Positions 7,987 to 18,402 of a stretch of DNA of 64,000 bases are shown here, piece by piece. Below the pieces are notes generated by a model that saw nothing but the letters and a program-made list of their open reading frames with translations, ran no database searches and had not been told where the DNA came from. The translations under genes were made by a program, and so were the position numbers. Each line of letters opens with the position of its first letter. The first letter of the stretch is position 1. The stretch lies in assembly GCA_021848365.1 (NCBI GenBank), contig JAJZUS010000001.1:897517-961516 (forward strand). Direction: 5' to 3'. This DNA is from Actinomycetes bacterium (GTDB lineage: Bacteria; Actinomycetota; Acidimicrobiia; Acidimicrobiales; RAAP-2).

Positions 7987-9777
7987 CTAGCCGAGGCGTC
8001 GCTCGAGGTCGTCCACCTGGGCCGCTAGCGCTCCGGGCAAGCGGTCGCCGAACTGGGCGTAGTGCTCGCGAATGAGGGGCACCTCGGCCCGCCACTCGGC
8101 GGCGTCGACGCGCAGCAACTCGGCCAGCTGGTCGTCGGTCACGTCGAGACCCTCGCGGTTGAGGGCTCCCGGACCGGGGATATAGCCGATCGGCGTCTCG
8201 ACCGCCTCACCGCGCCCAGCGACCCGCTCGAAGACCCACTCGAGGACGCGGCTGTTCTCGCCGTAGCCCGGCCAGAGGAACTTCCCGTCGGGGCCCTTGC
8301 GGAACCAGTTGACGTAGAAGATCCGCGGGAGCCGGTCGGCCGGGAGCCGGTCGGCGAAGCTGAGCCAGTGCGAGAAGTAGTCGGCCATGTTGTAGCCGCA
8401 GAAGGGCAGCATCGCGAAGGGGTCGCGGCGCAGGTTGCCGACCGCGCCGGCCGCCGCCGCCGTCGTCTCGGAGGCCATGATCGAGCCGAGGAAGACGCCG
8501 TGCGTCCAGTCGCGCGACTCGAAGACCAGTGGCACGACGCTCGCGCGCCGGCCGCCGAAGAGGACGGCGTCGATCGGCACGCCCGCCGGGTCCTCCCACT
8601 CCGGAGCGATGGCCGGGTCCTGGCCGGCGGGGGCCGTGAACCGGGAGTTCGGGTGGGCCGCCGGAGTGCCGAGCTCGGGGGACCAGGCGCGGCCCCGCCA
8701 GTCGGTGAGTCCCGCCGGCGGTTCGCCCATGCCCTCCCACCACACGTCACCGTCGGCGGTGAGGGCCGTGTTCGTGAAGATGGTGTTGGCCTCGACCGAG
8801 TACATGGCGTTCGGGTTGGTCTCGTAGTTGGTCCCGGGGGCGACGCCGAAGAAGCCGGCCTCCGGGTTGATCGCGTAGAGCCGCCCGTCGGGCCCCGGCT
8901 TCATCCAGCAGATGTCGTCGCCGATCGTCTCGACCTTCCACCCCGGCAGGGTGGGGATGAGCATGGCCAGGTTGGTCTTGCCGCAAGCGCTGGGGAAGGC
9001 CCCGGCCACGTAGCGGGTCTCGCCGGCGGGGCTCGTGAGCTTGAGGATGAGCATGTGCTCGGCGAGCCACCCGTCGTCCCGGGCCATCACCGAGGCGATG
9101 CGCAGGGCGAAGCACTTCTTGCCGAGGAGCGCGTTCCCGCCGTACCCCGAGCCGTAGGAGGTGATCTCCTTGGTGTCGGGGAAGTGGACGATGTACTTCT
9201 GGTTCGCGTCGCAGGGCCACGGGACGTCGGCCTGACCGGGCTCGAGCGGCGCGCCCACCGAGTGCAGGCAGGGCACGAACTCGCCGTCGTCACCGAGGAC
9301 CTCGAGGGCGCCGCGACCCATTCGGGTCATGATCCGCATCGACACCGCGACGTAGGGCGAGTCGGTGATCTCGACACCGATGTGGGCGATGTCCGAGCCG
9401 AGCGGACCCATCGAGAAGGGGACCACGTACATCGTGCGCCCGCGCATGCAGCCGGCGAAGAGGCCGTTGAGCGTCGTGCGCATCTCGTCGGGGTCCACCC
9501 AGTTGTTGGTGGGGCCGGCGTCGCTCTCGAGCCGCGAGCAGATGAAGGTACGGTCCTCGACCCGGGCGACGTCACCGGGGTCGGAGAAGGCGAGGTAGCT
9601 GTTCGGACGCTTGGCGTCGGAGAGCCGTTGGAAGGTCCCCTGATCGACGAGGAGCTGACAGAGCTCGTCGTACTCCTCGGCCGATCCGTCGCACCAGTGG
9701 ATACGATCGGGGGTCGTGAGTTGCGCGACCTCCTCGACCCACTCGATGAGGCGTGCGTTCTGGGTGGGGTAGGTCAC
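7987..9777 (-). CDS. pckG: phosphoenolpyruvate carboxykinase (GTP)
   Basis: A 596-residue cytoplasmic enzyme interconverting oxaloacetate plus GTP with PEP, CO2 and GDP, central to gluconeogenesis and anaplerosis. The kinase-1 P-loop appears as [12 protein letters not shown] near residue 240, with the GTP-PEPCK motifs [17 protein letters not shown] upstream and PKGP-like [12 protein letters not shown] downstream; the length fits the GTP class. The GTG at 9777 is supported by GGAGGG about 6 nt upstream and by the family N-terminus (NARLIEWV). It is divergent from thiL across 65 bp. Confidence 0.95.
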   Translation of the reverse strand: MTYPTQNARLIEWVEEVAQLTTPDRIHWCDGSAEEYDELCQLLVDQGTFQRLSDAKRPNSYLAFSDPGDVARVEDRTFICSRLESDAGPTNNWVDPDEMRTTLNGLFAGCMRGRTMYVVPFSMGPLGSDIAHIGVEITDSPYVAVSMRIMTRMGRGALEVLGDDGEFVPCLHSVGAPLEPGQADVPWPCDANQKYIVHFPDTKEITSYGSGYGGNALLGKKCFALRIASVMARDDGWLAEHMLILKLTSPAGETRYVAGAFPSACGKTNLAMLIPTLPGWKVETIGDDICWMKPGPDGRLYAINPEAGFFGVAPGTNYETNPNAMYSVEANTIFTNTALTADGDVWWEGMGEPPAGLTDWRGRAWSPELGTPAAHPNSRFTAPAGQDPAIAPEWEDPAGVPIDAVLFGGRRASVVPLVFESRDWTHGVFLGSIMASETTAAAAGAVGNLRRDPFAMLPFCGYNMADYFSHWLSFADRLPADRLPRIFYVNWFRKGPDGKFLWPGYGENSRVLEWVFERVAGRGEAVETPIGYIPGPGALNREGLDVTDDQLAELLRVDAAEWRAEVPLIREHYAQFGDRLPGALAAQVDDLERRLG

Positions 9778-9842
9778 GTGGGGCCCTCCGTTGTCGTCTG
9801 TCCTGCGATGCCCGCGGGCATCCTCCCGTGCATTCCAGTGTC

Positions 9843-10799
9843 GTGACCGCGACGCTCGACCCACCCGATGTCCCCCGAGGGGGACCCGACCGACGCGAAG
9901 ACGACATCCTGGAGCGTATCGCCGCCATCGTGGGTCGTCGGGAACGTCCGCGCGACGAGGTCCATATCGGCGACGACGCGGCCGTGCTACGGCCATTCGC
10001 GGGTCAGGTGCTCGTGTCGACCGACACCGCCGTCTCGGGCGTCCACCTCGATCCGGAGCTCTTCCCGCTCGAGGACCTCGGCTTCAAGGCGGTCACCTCG
10101 GCCGTCTCAGACCTCGCGGCCATGGGTGGTCGCGCCCGGGCCGCCGTGGTGGCGGTCGTCGCCCCGCCGGGTAGCGACCTCGAGGAGCTGCATCGGGGCG
10201 TCGCGGACGCCGCGGCGGCGACGCAGTGCCCGATCGTGGGGGGTGACCTCGCCAGCGGCCCCTGCCTGAGCGTCTCGGTCACGGTCCTCGGCGAGTGTCC
10301 CGGCGGCGGCGCCGTCCTACGATCGGGCGCCCGTGCCGGAGACCGCGTCTTCGTCTCCGGACCGCTCGGGCGCTCAGCGGCGGGACTACGGCGTCGCCGT
10401 GAGGGCGCGTCCCTCGCCGACCCGCTCGTCGTGGCTCACCGACGACCCTGGCCCCGTCTGGCCGAGGGGGCCGCCGCTCGGGGGGCCGCGGTGCACGCGA
10501 TGATGGACCTGAGCGACGGCCTGGCCCTCGACCTGCACCGACTGGCCGACGCCAGTGGGGTCGGCGTGGTGCTCGACACCGTCCCGGTGGCGGAGGGGGC
10601 AACCGAGGCAGAGGCTCTCAGCGGGGGAGAGGACTACGAACTCCTGATGACGACGGCCGACGGTGACCGCCTGCGAATGGTCTTCCTCGATCGGGGCCTC
10701 ACGCCGCCGATCGAGATCGGACGCGTCGTCGCCGACCGTTCCGTACGGACCTTGCGGGGCCAGCGCCTAGCCCGCGAGGGCTGGCAACACCGTCTGTAA
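9843..10799 (+). CDS. thiL: thiamine-monophosphate kinase
   Basis: A 318-residue ATP-dependent kinase making thiamine diphosphate from thiamine monophosphate. Family landmarks are IGDDAAVL at residues about 42-49, the [11 protein letters not shown] metal and substrate strand, DLAAMGG, and [12 protein letters not shown] in the C-terminal half; SGGEDYELL is the usual late motif. GTG 9843 gives the normal N-terminus ([11 protein letters not shown]). It is convergent with rpmB, 5 nt apart. No other thiamine genes are in the window. Confidence 0.93.
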   Translation: MTATLDPPDVPRGGPDRREDDILERIAAIVGRRERPRDEVHIGDDAAVLRPFAGQVLVSTDTAVSGVHLDPELFPLEDLGFKAVTSAVSDLAAMGGRARAAVVAVVAPPGSDLEELHRGVADAAAATQCPIVGGDLASGPCLSVSVTVLGECPGGGAVLRSGARAGDRVFVSGPLGRSAAGLRRRREGASLADPLVVAHRRPWPRLAEGAAARGAAVHAMMDLSDGLALDLHRLADASGVGVVLDTVPVAEGATEAEALSGGEDYELLMTTADGDRLRMVFLDRGLTPPIEIGRVVADRSVRTLRGQRLAREGWQHRL

Positions 10800-10804
10800 T
10801 CGGA

Positions 10805-11014
10805 TCAGGCCGGGGTGACGCGGCGGGAGGGCTTGGTGACCTTCCCGGCGCGTAGGCAGCCCGTGCACACGTTCAGCCGCGTGGGCGATCCGCTCACCAC
10901 GGCGCGCACGCGCTGGATGTTCGGGTTCCAGCGGCGCTTCGTGCGACGGTGGGAGTGGGAGACGTTCATGCCGAACGATGGCTTCTTGCCGCAGATCTCG
11001 CAGACGGACGCCAT
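10805..11014 (-). CDS. rpmB: 50S ribosomal protein L28 (zinc-binding form)
   Basis: A 69-residue large-subunit protein. The N-terminal CEIC and later CTGC pairs make this the C+ form that holds zinc, and [17 protein letters not shown] is the L28 signature. The ATG at 11014 has AGAGGG about 5 nt upstream. It is divergent from the fakA-like gene, a neighbourhood conserved in many Gram-positives. The C+ form implies zinc-replete expression; a zinc-free paralogue, if any, would be elsewhere. Confidence 0.96.
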   Translation of the reverse strand: MASVCEICGKKPSFGMNVSHSHRRTKRRWNPNIQRVRAVVSGSPTRLNVCTGCLRAGKVTKPSRRVTPA

Positions 11015-11065
11015 AACAACCCTCTCTCGCCGCGCGGATTTCTCCGCTCGTTGGACCGAGGGACC

Positions 11066-11071
11066 ATTGTA
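11066..11071 (-). promoter_or_regulatory. candidate -10 box TACAAT, rpmB
   Basis: On the minus strand TACAAT lies about 50 nt before the rpmB ATG and overlaps the plus-strand TAGCAT box of the fakA-like gene by two bases, so the two divergent promoters would share DNA. Confidence 0.4.
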
Positions 11072-11075
11072 GCAT
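11070..11075 (+). promoter_or_regulatory. -10 box TAGCAT, fakA-like gene
   Basis: TAGCAT ends 8 nt before the ATG at 11084 with no Shine-Dalgarno in the gap; consistent with a leaderless mRNA. Confidence 0.55.
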
Positions 11076-11083
11076 CGCAAGCG

Positions 11084-12700
11084 ATGAGCGCCCGCACGAA
11101 GCTCACGGCGGCGGACCTGCGAGAGGCGATGACGACCTTCGCGGCGCTCCTGCGCAGTCACCGTGAGGCTATCAACCGCCTGAACGTGTATCCGGTCCCC
11201 GACGGGGACACGGGCACCAACATGGCCCTCACGGTCGAGTCCGTGGTCCAGGCGCTCGAGCCGATTGGCGACGACCCCTCGATGGACGAGGTCTGCAACG
11301 CCATCGCCCGAGGCTCCCTGATGGGGGCCCGTGGGAACTCGGGTGTGATCCTCTCCCAGATCCTGCGGGGGATGGTCGAGAAGATGCGCTCGGCGGCGAG
11401 CGTGACCCCCTCGATCCTCGCCGAGGCCCTGAGCCACGCCGACCAGCGTGCGCGTGAGGCCGTGGTGCGACCCGTCGAGGGAACGATTCTCTCGGTGGCT
11501 CGAGCGGCGGCGCAGGGCGCGAGTTCGGCGTCGAACTCGCTCAGCCACCTCGTCCACGCCGCCCGCGACCGCGCCCGCGAGGCGCTCGCCCGGACGCCCG
11601 AGCAGTTGGCCGTGCTGAAAGACGCGGGCGTGGTCGACTCCGGTGGCACGGGTCTCGTCCTGCTGTTCGACGCGCTCTGTCACGTGGTCGCCGACGAGCC
11701 ACTGCCCGAGCCCCCCGTCGGCATGGCGGCCCTCGACCTGACCGGCGTCGAGACGACCTCGGGCGTCATGTCGCCCCGCTACGAGGTGATGTTCCTCCTC
11801 AGCGCCTCCGACGACCTGGTCGGTGGATTCCGGCAGGCGTGGGAGGAGATCGGTGACTCGATCGTCATCGTCGGTGACGAGGGCCTCTACAACTGCCACA
11901 TCCACACCGACGACATCGGGGCGGCCATTGAGGCGGCGCTCGACGCGGGCCGGCCGCGGGAGATCCGGGTCACCGACCTCGAGTCGCAAGTCGAGGACCT
12001 GCATCACGAGCCGAACGGCGACGCGTTGGCCCCGACGCCCGCGCCGAGGACGTCGGTCGTCGCCGTCGTCGCCGGCTCGGGGGTTCGCCAGATCTTCCGC
12101 TCGCTCGGCGTTCGCGAGGTCGTGTCCGGGGGTCAGTCGATGAATCCGTCCACGGCCGAGTTGGCCGAGGCGGTTCAGGCGACGGGGTCGGACGACGTCG
12201 TGATCCTCCCGAACAACAAGAACATCGTCCCCGTCGCCCGTCAGGTCGACGACCTCGTCCCGGCCCGGGTACGGGTCGTCGAGACGCACTCGGTCGTCGA
12301 GGGCTTCGCCGCGATGCTGGCCTACCACCCCGATGAGGGCGGGGAGCAGAACGCGGTCGCGATGGCCGACGCGAGTCACCGCGTCGTCACCGGTGAGGTG
12401 ACGCGGGCGGTGCGGGACACGACGACCGGGGCCGGAGCGGTGTCGAGTGGCGACTGGATCGGCCTCGACGCGAGCGGGGTGCGGGCGATCGGCGACTCCC
12501 TGGTCGACGTGACCCTGAGCCTGCTCGAGGTCCTGGTGGGCGACGGCCACGAGTTGGTCACCCTCATCGAGGGTGACGGAGTCGACCCGTCGGCGACCGA
12601 GGCGGTGGTGGCGGGGTTGCGCGAGCGCCGTCCCGACCTCGGGATCGAGGTGCACCACGGGGGCCAACCGCTCTACCCGTACTACGTCGGCATCGAGTGA
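11084..12700 (+). CDS. DAK2-domain fatty acid kinase subunit FakA-like (YloV)
   Basis: A 538-residue protein of the DAK phosphatase / FakA family. In Firmicutes FakA phosphorylates fatty acids bound to FakB, feeding the PlsX/PlsY pathway; plsX lies downstream in this same block. The DAK2 kinase domain is clear from [20 protein letters not shown] (residues about 33-52, metal-binding aspartates) through [16 protein letters not shown]; a middle domain and a C-terminal DegV-like part (YPYYVGIE end) follow, as in full-length FakA. It overlaps recG by 4 nt. No fakB gene is visible here. Confidence 0.88.
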   Translation: MSARTKLTAADLREAMTTFAALLRSHREAINRLNVYPVPDGDTGTNMALTVESVVQALEPIGDDPSMDEVCNAIARGSLMGARGNSGVILSQILRGMVEKMRSAASVTPSILAEALSHADQRAREAVVRPVEGTILSVARAAAQGASSASNSLSHLVHAARDRAREALARTPEQLAVLKDAGVVDSGGTGLVLLFDALCHVVADEPLPEPPVGMAALDLTGVETTSGVMSPRYEVMFLLSASDDLVGGFRQAWEEIGDSIVIVGDEGLYNCHIHTDDIGAAIEAALDAGRPREIRVTDLESQVEDLHHEPNGDALAPTPAPRTSVVAVVAGSGVRQIFRSLGVREVVSGGQSMNPSTAELAEAVQATGSDDVVILPNNKNIVPVARQVDDLVPARVRVVETHSVVEGFAAMLAYHPDEGGEQNAVAMADASHRVVTGEVTRAVRDTTTGAGAVSSGDWIGLDASGVRAIGDSLVDVTLSLLEVLVGDGHELVTLIEGDGVDPSATEAVVAGLRERRPDLGIEVHHGGQPLYPYYVGIE

Positions 12701-14880
12701 GCGAGACGGGCCGACCCCTCGCGTCCCTCGCTCGAGTTCCCGTGACGTCACTGCGCGGGGTGGGGGAGCGGCGCGCGCAGTCCCTAGCCGCGATGGGACT
12801 CGAGAACGTCCTCGACCTGCTGACGACCTACCCACGCCGCTACGTGGACCGATCGCGGCGCGTCGACGTGTCGGACCTCTCGATCGGCGACGTCGCCGCC
12901 GTCTACGGAGAGGTGACCCGGGTCGGGGCTCGACGCACGCGTCAGGGTCGCTCGCTCGTCGAGATCACGCTGGCCGACGGGACCGGCGAGGTGCGGGCCG
13001 TCTTCTTCAACCAGCCGTGGCGGGCGGGCCAGCTCGCCGTCGGCGTGCAGGCCCTCCTCTTTGGCACGGTCGGTGAGTTTCGGGGTCAACGTCAGTTGAC
13101 CAACCCGGTCGTCGACGTGATCGTGGGCGCCGAGGGCGACGAACGTGATCCCTCCCGGGTCGGTCGGGTGGTCGCGATCTACCCGGCGTCGGGCAAGGCG
13201 GGAGTGACGAGTTGGGAGCTGCGCGGCCTGATCGAGGAGTCGCTGCGGCGCGCGGGTCCGTTGCGCGATCCGCTTCCCGAGACGATCCGACGCGCCCACG
13301 ACCTGATCGATCGGACGGCGGCCTACTGGGCGATCCACGTCCCCGACGACGTGGACGACGTCGCCCCCGCCCGTCGCCGACTGGTCTTCGACGAGTTCCT
13401 GCGCCTACAGGTCCTCCTCGCCCGACGCCGGGAGCGTCTGACGGCCCACGCGCTCGGCGTCGCGCACCCGATCGACGAGGGTGACCTCGACGCCGGCCCC
13501 GGCGACGACCGCCGCAGCCTGCTCGGCCGATTCATCGCCGGACACCGGTTTCGCCTGACCGACGCCCAGCGGCGCGTGCTCGGTGAGATCGCCTCCGACA
13601 TGGGGGCCCCGACGCCGATGCACCGACTCCTCCAGGGCGACGTCGGATCAGGCAAGACCCTGGTCGCGCTGGCGACGATGCTGATGGCCGTCGGGGCGGG
13701 GCGCCAGGCCGCCCTCATGGCCCCGACGGAGATCCTCGCCGAGCAGCACGTCGCCGCTCTGCGGGGTGACCTCGAGGGACTCGAGGTCGAGGACCCCTCG
13801 GTCCTCGGGGGACGTCGCGGCGTGCGAGTCGCCCTCCTCACGGGACGACTCCGGGCGGCCGAGCGCCGCGCCACTCTCGCGGCGATCGTGGCGGGTGAGG
13901 TGGACATCGTCGTCGGCACCCACGCTCTCGTGAGCGAGGGGGTGCGCTTCGCGGCCCTCGGCGTCGTCGTCATCGACGAGCAGCACCGATTCGGCGTCGA
14001 GCAGCGGGCCGCGCTGCGGTCCAAGGGGCGGGACGCGTCGGACCTCGACCTCGACCCCGACCTGCTGGTGATGACCGCGACGCCGATACCGCGCACCGCC
14101 GCCATGGTCCACTTCGCCGACCTCGAGCGCTCGGTGCTGGACGAGCGCCCGCCGGGCCGCGAAGCGGTGCGCACCGTGTGGCTCGACGGAGACCCTGACA
14201 TCGCGTGGGACGCCGTTCGCGCGACGGTCGCGTCGGGACATCGGGCCTACGTCGTCTGCCCCCTGGTCGAGGGTGGCGGCGACGGCGCCGGGGCGGTCGC
14301 CGAGCGTGATCGACTGGCGGCGGGTCCGCTCGCCGGCCTGCGCCTCGGCCTGGCTCACGGCCAGATGCGATCGGAGGAGCGCGAGGCGGCGATGGACGAC
14401 TTCCGCGCCGGGCGAAGCGACGTCCTGGTGGCGACCGTCGTGATCGAGGTGGGGGTCGACGTGCCGGAGGCGTCGGTCATCGTGATCGAGGACGCGTGGC
14501 GCTTCGGGCTCGCCCAGCTCCACCAGTTGCGTGGCCGCGTCGGTCGCGGGACGACGCCCGGGACCTGCTACCTACTCGGCCCCGCGGCGAGTGCCGAGGC
14601 GCGCGCTCGTCTCGAGGCCCTGGTCGCGTCGAGCGACGGCTTCGCGCTGGCGGAGATCGACCTCGCGTTGCGGGGCGAGGGGACCCTCCTCGGCGCCCGC
14701 CAGCGGGGCCCGAGCGACCTGCGCCTGGCCTCGCTCGTCCGTGACGAGGACGAGTTGCGCCGGGCCGCCGAGGTCGCGCGCGACCTGGTCGCCGGTGGCC
14801 TGCACGAGGTACCGGACCTCGTCGACGAATTGCGGGCCCTCGTCGATCCCGAGGAAGCGGACTTCCTCTTCAAGTCGTGA
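12697..14880 (+). CDS. recG: ATP-dependent DNA helicase RecG
   Basis: A 727-residue helicase that regresses stalled replication forks and migrates branched DNA. The N-terminal wedge/OB domain ([28 protein letters not shown]) precedes two RecA-like motor domains. The Walker A motif GDVGSGKT spans residues 314-321, the DEQH box is at 427-430, and the TATPIPRT and QLRGRVGRG motifs follow. The GTG start overlaps the preceding stop as GTGA, implying translational coupling. Length is normal. Confidence 0.96.
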   Translation: MSETGRPLASLARVPVTSLRGVGERRAQSLAAMGLENVLDLLTTYPRRYVDRSRRVDVSDLSIGDVAAVYGEVTRVGARRTRQGRSLVEITLADGTGEVRAVFFNQPWRAGQLAVGVQALLFGTVGEFRGQRQLTNPVVDVIVGAEGDERDPSRVGRVVAIYPASGKAGVTSWELRGLIEESLRRAGPLRDPLPETIRRAHDLIDRTAAYWAIHVPDDVDDVAPARRRLVFDEFLRLQVLLARRRERLTAHALGVAHPIDEGDLDAGPGDDRRSLLGRFIAGHRFRLTDAQRRVLGEIASDMGAPTPMHRLLQGDVGSGKTLVALATMLMAVGAGRQAALMAPTEILAEQHVAALRGDLEGLEVEDPSVLGGRRGVRVALLTGRLRAAERRATLAAIVAGEVDIVVGTHALVSEGVRFAALGVVVIDEQHRFGVEQRAALRSKGRDASDLDLDPDLLVMTATPIPRTAAMVHFADLERSVLDERPPGREAVRTVWLDGDPDIAWDAVRATVASGHRAYVVCPLVEGGGDGAGAVAERDRLAAGPLAGLRLGLAHGQMRSEEREAAMDDFRAGRSDVLVATVVIEVGVDVPEASVIVIEDAWRFGLAQLHQLRGRVGRGTTPGTCYLLGPAASAEARARLEALVASSDGFALAEIDLALRGEGTLLGARQRGPSDLRLASLVRDEDELRRAAEVARDLVAGGLHEVPDLVDELRALVDPEEADFLFKS

Positions 14881-14893
14881 TCGCCCCAGCCAA

Positions 14894-14899
14894 TAGCCT
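14894..14899 (+). promoter_or_regulatory. -10 box TAGCCT, rsmD
   Basis: TAGCCT ends 6 nt before the ATG of rsmD at 14906 with no Shine-Dalgarno between; an internal leaderless promoter inside the housekeeping block. Confidence 0.55.
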
Positions 14900-14905
14900 G
14901 GGTCC

Positions 14906-15430
14906 ATGCGCGTGATCGGAGGAGTGGCTCGGGGCCGCCAGCTTCGGGCTCGACTCCCCGAGGGGGTCCGTCCGACGACGGACTACGCCCGCGAGGCGAT
15001 CTTCTCGATGCTGGAGAGCCGGGGTGGGCTCGAGGATCTCGTCGTCGCGGACCTCTACTGCGGGTCGGGGGCGATGGGTATCGAGGCCCTCTCGCGAGGA
15101 GCCGCCGAGGTGTACTTCGTCGACCAGAACCCCGAGTGCCTCGCGGCGGCGAGGGCCAACCTGGCTCCGCTCGGGCTCTCCGGTCGCGCGATCTTCCAGC
15201 GCGCCACCCTGCCCGGATGGCGACCACCGGCCGAGATCGACCTCGTGCTCGCCGATCCCCCCTACGGCCCGCTGGACGCCGCCGCTCTGCTCGGCCCGAT
15301 TCGGGCGGCCCGTGCGGTGATCGAGAACGATCGCGCGATGGAGGCCCCTCCCGGTTGGGTCGTCACCAAGTCCAAGCGCTACGGCACTACGCTCGTGACA
15401 ATGCTGGAGTCCACGGGGCCGCTCGCGTGA
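14906..15430 (+). CDS. rsmD: 16S rRNA (guanine966-N2)-methyltransferase
   Basis: A 174-residue SAM-dependent enzyme that methylates G966 of 16S rRNA. The N-terminus MRVIGGVARGRQL and TDYAREAIFSML are diagnostic; the SAM loop is DLYCGSGAMGIEALSRGA and the catalytic motif is DPPY at residues 117-120. It is followed by coaD with a GTGA overlap, the widespread rsmD-coaD pairing. Confidence 0.95.
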   Translation: MRVIGGVARGRQLRARLPEGVRPTTDYAREAIFSMLESRGGLEDLVVADLYCGSGAMGIEALSRGAAEVYFVDQNPECLAAARANLAPLGLSGRAIFQRATLPGWRPPAEIDLVLADPPYGPLDAAALLGPIRAARAVIENDRAMEAPPGWVVTKSKRYGTTLVTMLESTGPLA

Positions 15431-15915
15431 CGGTCGGCCTGATCCCGGGTTCGTTCGACCCCTTCCACAACGGTCACCTCGAGGTGGTAGAGCGCGCCGC
15501 GCTCATCTTCGACGAGATCGTCGTCGCGGCGATCCGCAATCCGCAGAAGAACGAGCCGCTCTTCGACCTCGAGGAGCGACGAGAGATGATCGCCGAGAGC
15601 TGTGCCCACCTCCCGTCGGTCCGCATCGTCTCGATCTCGACCCTGCTCGTCAACGTGGCCCGTGACGTGAACGCCACAGCCATCGTCAAGGGCCTGAGGG
15701 CCGTGTCCGACTTCGAGAGCGAACTGCAGATGGCCCAGATGAACCGGTCGCTGTCGGGCGTCGAGACCCTCTTCATCCCGACCAGCTCCCACCACTCCTT
15801 CATCGCCTCGCGCCTGCTGCGGGAGGTCGCGCGATACGGCGGGAACGTCGAGATGTTCGTGCCGGCGCCGGTGGCGGTTCGGCTGCGAGCCCGATTCGGA
15901 ACGGAGCGTCCGTGA
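15427..15915 (+). CDS. coaD: pantetheine-phosphate adenylyltransferase
   Basis: A 162-residue enzyme of the fourth step of CoA synthesis, joining ATP and 4'-phosphopantetheine to dephospho-CoA. The nucleotidyltransferase motif GSFDPFHNGHLEVVERA is at residues about 8-24 and the second motif region reads PTSSHHSFIASRLLREVARYGG. GTG 15427 overlaps the rsmD stop. Its product serves the acyl-carrier protein encoded 3 kb downstream. Confidence 0.96.
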   Translation: MTVGLIPGSFDPFHNGHLEVVERAALIFDEIVVAAIRNPQKNEPLFDLEERREMIAESCAHLPSVRIVSISTLLVNVARDVNATAIVKGLRAVSDFESELQMAQMNRSLSGVETLFIPTSSHHSFIASRLLREVARYGGNVEMFVPAPVAVRLRARFGTERP

Positions 15916-16586
15916 GCGGTTTCGACGGCTACGAGGGCTACGACCCGTTCGCGGAGTTCGCGTCCGACCCTCCCTACGACGACGCGCCCGACGCGGGGGG
16001 AGGCGGGCGGGACATCGAGTCGTCGCTGAGGGCCCTGATCGACCTGGTCGCGGGCGCGAAGCAGATGCCCCTGTCGAACTCGGCGCTGGTGCCACGCGAG
16101 GAAGTCCTCGCCCTGCTCGAGCAGGCCCTGCGGGACCTGCCCGAGGAGATCCGCGAGGCCCGCTGGGCGCTGCGCGATCGGGAGGAGTTGATGGCGGCCG
16201 AGATGCGCAAGGCCGAGCAACTCATGGACCAGGTGCGAGCCGAGGCCGCGCGAATGGTCGACAAGACCGAGATCGTGCGTCAGTCGCGCCTGCGCGCCGA
16301 CCAGATCCTGTCGGAGGCCCAGGCCCAGGCGCGCACCCTGGTCAACCAGTCCGAGGACTTCATCGACGGGAAGCTCGGCAACTTCGAGATCGTGCTCGAG
16401 CGCCTGCTGAAGACGGCTCGATCCGGTCGGGAGCGCCTGAGCGCCCAGGGACTGCCGACCTCGCTGCTCGAGGCAGCCCCCGCGAGCTCGGCGTTCGTCG
16501 AGGAGCCGACGCCGGCCCCGGCGCCCTCCGCCTACTACGAGCCCGCCACGGAGACGTCCTCCTTCTTCGACCAGGACAACTACTAG
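15912..16586 (+). CDS. SepIVA/DivIVA-like coiled-coil cell-division protein
   Basis: A 224-residue, highly charged coiled-coil protein. An acidic, glycine-rich N-terminus (to about residue 33) is followed by VPREEVLALLEQALRDLPEEI and a long helix to about 175 with few helix breakers, then an Ala/Pro/Glu tail. Mycobacteria encode the division and envelope regulator SepIVA just upstream of the DUF177 gene and rnc, and this gene holds the equivalent place between coaD and yceD. Assignment rests on position and helix pattern. The GTG overlaps the coaD stop by 4 nt. Confidence 0.7.
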   Translation: MSGFDGYEGYDPFAEFASDPPYDDAPDAGGGGRDIESSLRALIDLVAGAKQMPLSNSALVPREEVLALLEQALRDLPEEIREARWALRDREELMAAEMRKAEQLMDQVRAEAARMVDKTEIVRQSRLRADQILSEAQAQARTLVNQSEDFIDGKLGNFEIVLERLLKTARSGRERLSAQGLPTSLLEAAPASSAFVEEPTPAPAPSAYYEPATETSSFFDQDNY

Positions 16587-16590
16587 GGCC

Positions 16591-17145
16591 GTGAGCGCCG
16601 CCTACGTCGTCCCGGTGGCGGCCCTGCGCCGCGTCGTCCCGTCCTCGATGGAGGTGGCCTTCGAGGCCCCCTTCGACGCCGAACGGGAGCTGACGGCGCT
16701 CGGGGAGGCCGAGACCGACGTCGAGCCCGACGCTCCGGTCACGGTGCGACTGCGACTCGAGAGCTACGCCGGCGGGATCCGGGTTCGGGGCTCGATCGAG
16801 GCACCGTGGCACGGGGTCTGCCGGCGGTGCGCGGCCCGGGCCGAGGGCGTCGCCCGGGTGAGCGTCGACGAGCGGTTCGTGTCCGAGTCCCAGACGGCCG
16901 ACGAGTTGTCGTACTCGTTCGAGGGGGACGAGCTCGACCTGACGCCACTCGTCCACGACGCGATCATGCTGGACCTGCCCCTCGCCCCACTGTGCCGAGA
17001 GGCCTGCGCGGGCCTCTGTCCCCAGTGCGGCGCCGACCTCAACGAGGGTCCGTGCGGCTGCACGGCGCCGTCGGACCCTCGGTGGGCTACACTTGATGCG
17101 CTCCGATTCCCGGGTGAGGAGCCCGGGGAATCCCACCCAGCGTGA
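16591..17145 (+). CDS. DUF177 / YceD-family rRNA-accumulation protein
   Basis: A 184-residue protein of the YceD family, always found next to rpmF; in bacteria and plastids relatives promote 23S rRNA accumulation. A first cysteine pair CRRC lies mid-protein, and the C-terminal part has DLTPLVHDAIMLDLPLAPLC then CPQCGADLN and CGC, a likely zinc site. GTG 16591 is 4 nt after the previous stop. It precedes rpmF by 33 nt. Confidence 0.88.
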   Translation: MSAAYVVPVAALRRVVPSSMEVAFEAPFDAERELTALGEAETDVEPDAPVTVRLRLESYAGGIRVRGSIEAPWHGVCRRCAARAEGVARVSVDERFVSESQTADELSYSFEGDELDLTPLVHDAIMLDLPLAPLCREACAGLCPQCGADLNEGPCGCTAPSDPRWATLDALRFPGEEPGESHPA

Positions 17146-17178
17146 CGGCTCGGCCGTCCCCGGCGAAAGTGACATCCG

Positions 17179-17358
17179 ATGGCCGTTCCCAAGCGCAAGA
17201 CCAGCAAGGCCCGTACGCGCAGCCGCCGGGCCGCCAACTGGCGCCTCGAGCGCCCGGCTCGTAGCGTCTGCCCGCAGTGCGCGTCGGCCAAGCTGCCTCA
17301 CGTCGTCTGCCCGAACTGCGGCTGGTACAAGGGCCGCGTCGCCGTCGAGGTCAACTGA
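17179..17358 (+). CDS. rpmF: 50S ribosomal protein L32 (zinc-ribbon form)
   Basis: A 59-residue ribosomal protein too short to stand out by length. MAVPKRKTSKARTRSRRA is the canonical L32 N-terminus, and CPQC with CPNC form the four-cysteine zinc ribbon. The ATG at 17179 follows a weak GAAAGTG. It sits between yceD and plsX, the conserved order. Confidence 0.96.
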   Translation: MAVPKRKTSKARTRSRRAANWRLERPARSVCPQCASAKLPHVVCPNCGWYKGRVAVEVN

Positions 17359-17359
17359 G

Positions 17360-18343
17360 TTGACGCTGCCCATCGCCCTGGATGCGATGGGCGGCGACTT
17401 CGCGCCGGCGCAGGTCGTGGCCGGGGCGCGCCGCGCCGTCGACGAGTTGGGGCTGGACGTCACCCTCGTCGGCCCCCCCGACCTCATCGGTGACCCTCAG
17501 GGCCTGGCGGTCCACGCCTGCACCGAGGTCATCGCCATGGACGACGATCCGGCGCAGAGCGTGCGCACGAAGAAGGACTCCTCGCTCGTCCGCGCGGCCG
17601 AACTGGTGCGCGACGGCGCGGCGAGCGCCATGGTCTCGGCCGGCAACACCGGTGCCACGATGGCCTCCGCGCTGCTGCGCATGGGTCGCCTGCCCGGGGT
17701 GCTGCGTCCCTGCATTGCCCTGCCGATCCCGCGGCCCGGATCGCACCCGGCCCTCATGGTCGACGCCGGCGCCAACGCCGAGTGCACCCCGGAGATGCTC
17801 GTCCAGTTCGCCCAGATGGGGGCGGCCTACGTCCGGGCCCACCACGGGATCGCCGAGCCACGAATCGGGCTGCTCTCCATCGGGGAGGAGTCGTCGAAGG
17901 GGACGCCGCTCGTGAAGGAGACCCACGCCCGACTCCGGGACCTCGTCCCGGGATTTGTCGGCAACGTCGAGGGTCGTGATCTCATCCCGTCGCCCGTCGA
18001 CGTCGTCGTCACCGACGGCTTCACCGGCAACGTTGCCCTCAAGACCTTGGAGGGTGCCCTCAAGTTCGTCTTCGCAACGGTGCTCGGCGCCGTCGACACC
18101 AACGACGAGACCCGCGCGGCCGGCCGCGTCCTCTTCGAGCACCTCGGCCCCGCCATCGCGTCGCTCACCCCCGAGAATCAGGGTGGGGCGGTGCTGCTCG
18201 GGCTGAAGGGGATCTGCGTCATCAGCCACGGCTCCTCGAACGCGACGGCCATCATGAACGCGTTGCGCGTCGCCCACGAGATGGCGAGCGCCCACCTGGT
18301 GGACCAGCTCCGCGACGCGGTCGCTCCGGTTACCGCGGAGTAA
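17360..18343 (+). CDS. plsX: phosphate acyltransferase PlsX
   Basis: A 327-residue peripheral membrane enzyme that converts acyl-ACP to acyl-phosphate for phosphatidic acid synthesis. ALDAMGGDFAP is the hallmark N-terminus, with VSAGNTGATMASA and DAGANAECTPEML as internal signatures and ISHGSSNATAI near the end. The only sensible start is TTG at 17360, one base after the rpmF stop; the first ATG is inside the conserved AMGGD motif. Neighbouring acpP supplies its partner. Confidence 0.95.
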   Translation: MTLPIALDAMGGDFAPAQVVAGARRAVDELGLDVTLVGPPDLIGDPQGLAVHACTEVIAMDDDPAQSVRTKKDSSLVRAAELVRDGAASAMVSAGNTGATMASALLRMGRLPGVLRPCIALPIPRPGSHPALMVDAGANAECTPEMLVQFAQMGAAYVRAHHGIAEPRIGLLSIGEESSKGTPLVKETHARLRDLVPGFVGNVEGRDLIPSPVDVVVTDGFTGNVALKTLEGALKFVFATVLGAVDTNDETRAAGRVLFEHLGPAIASLTPENQGGAVLLGLKGICVISHGSSNATAIMNALRVAHEMASAHLVDQLRDAVAPVTAE

Positions 18344-18402
18344 TGCCCCGTCGCGGGGTGGGCGCCTCAGTAGTGTGGGGCGCGAGCAAAGGAGGCCCGT
18401 AG

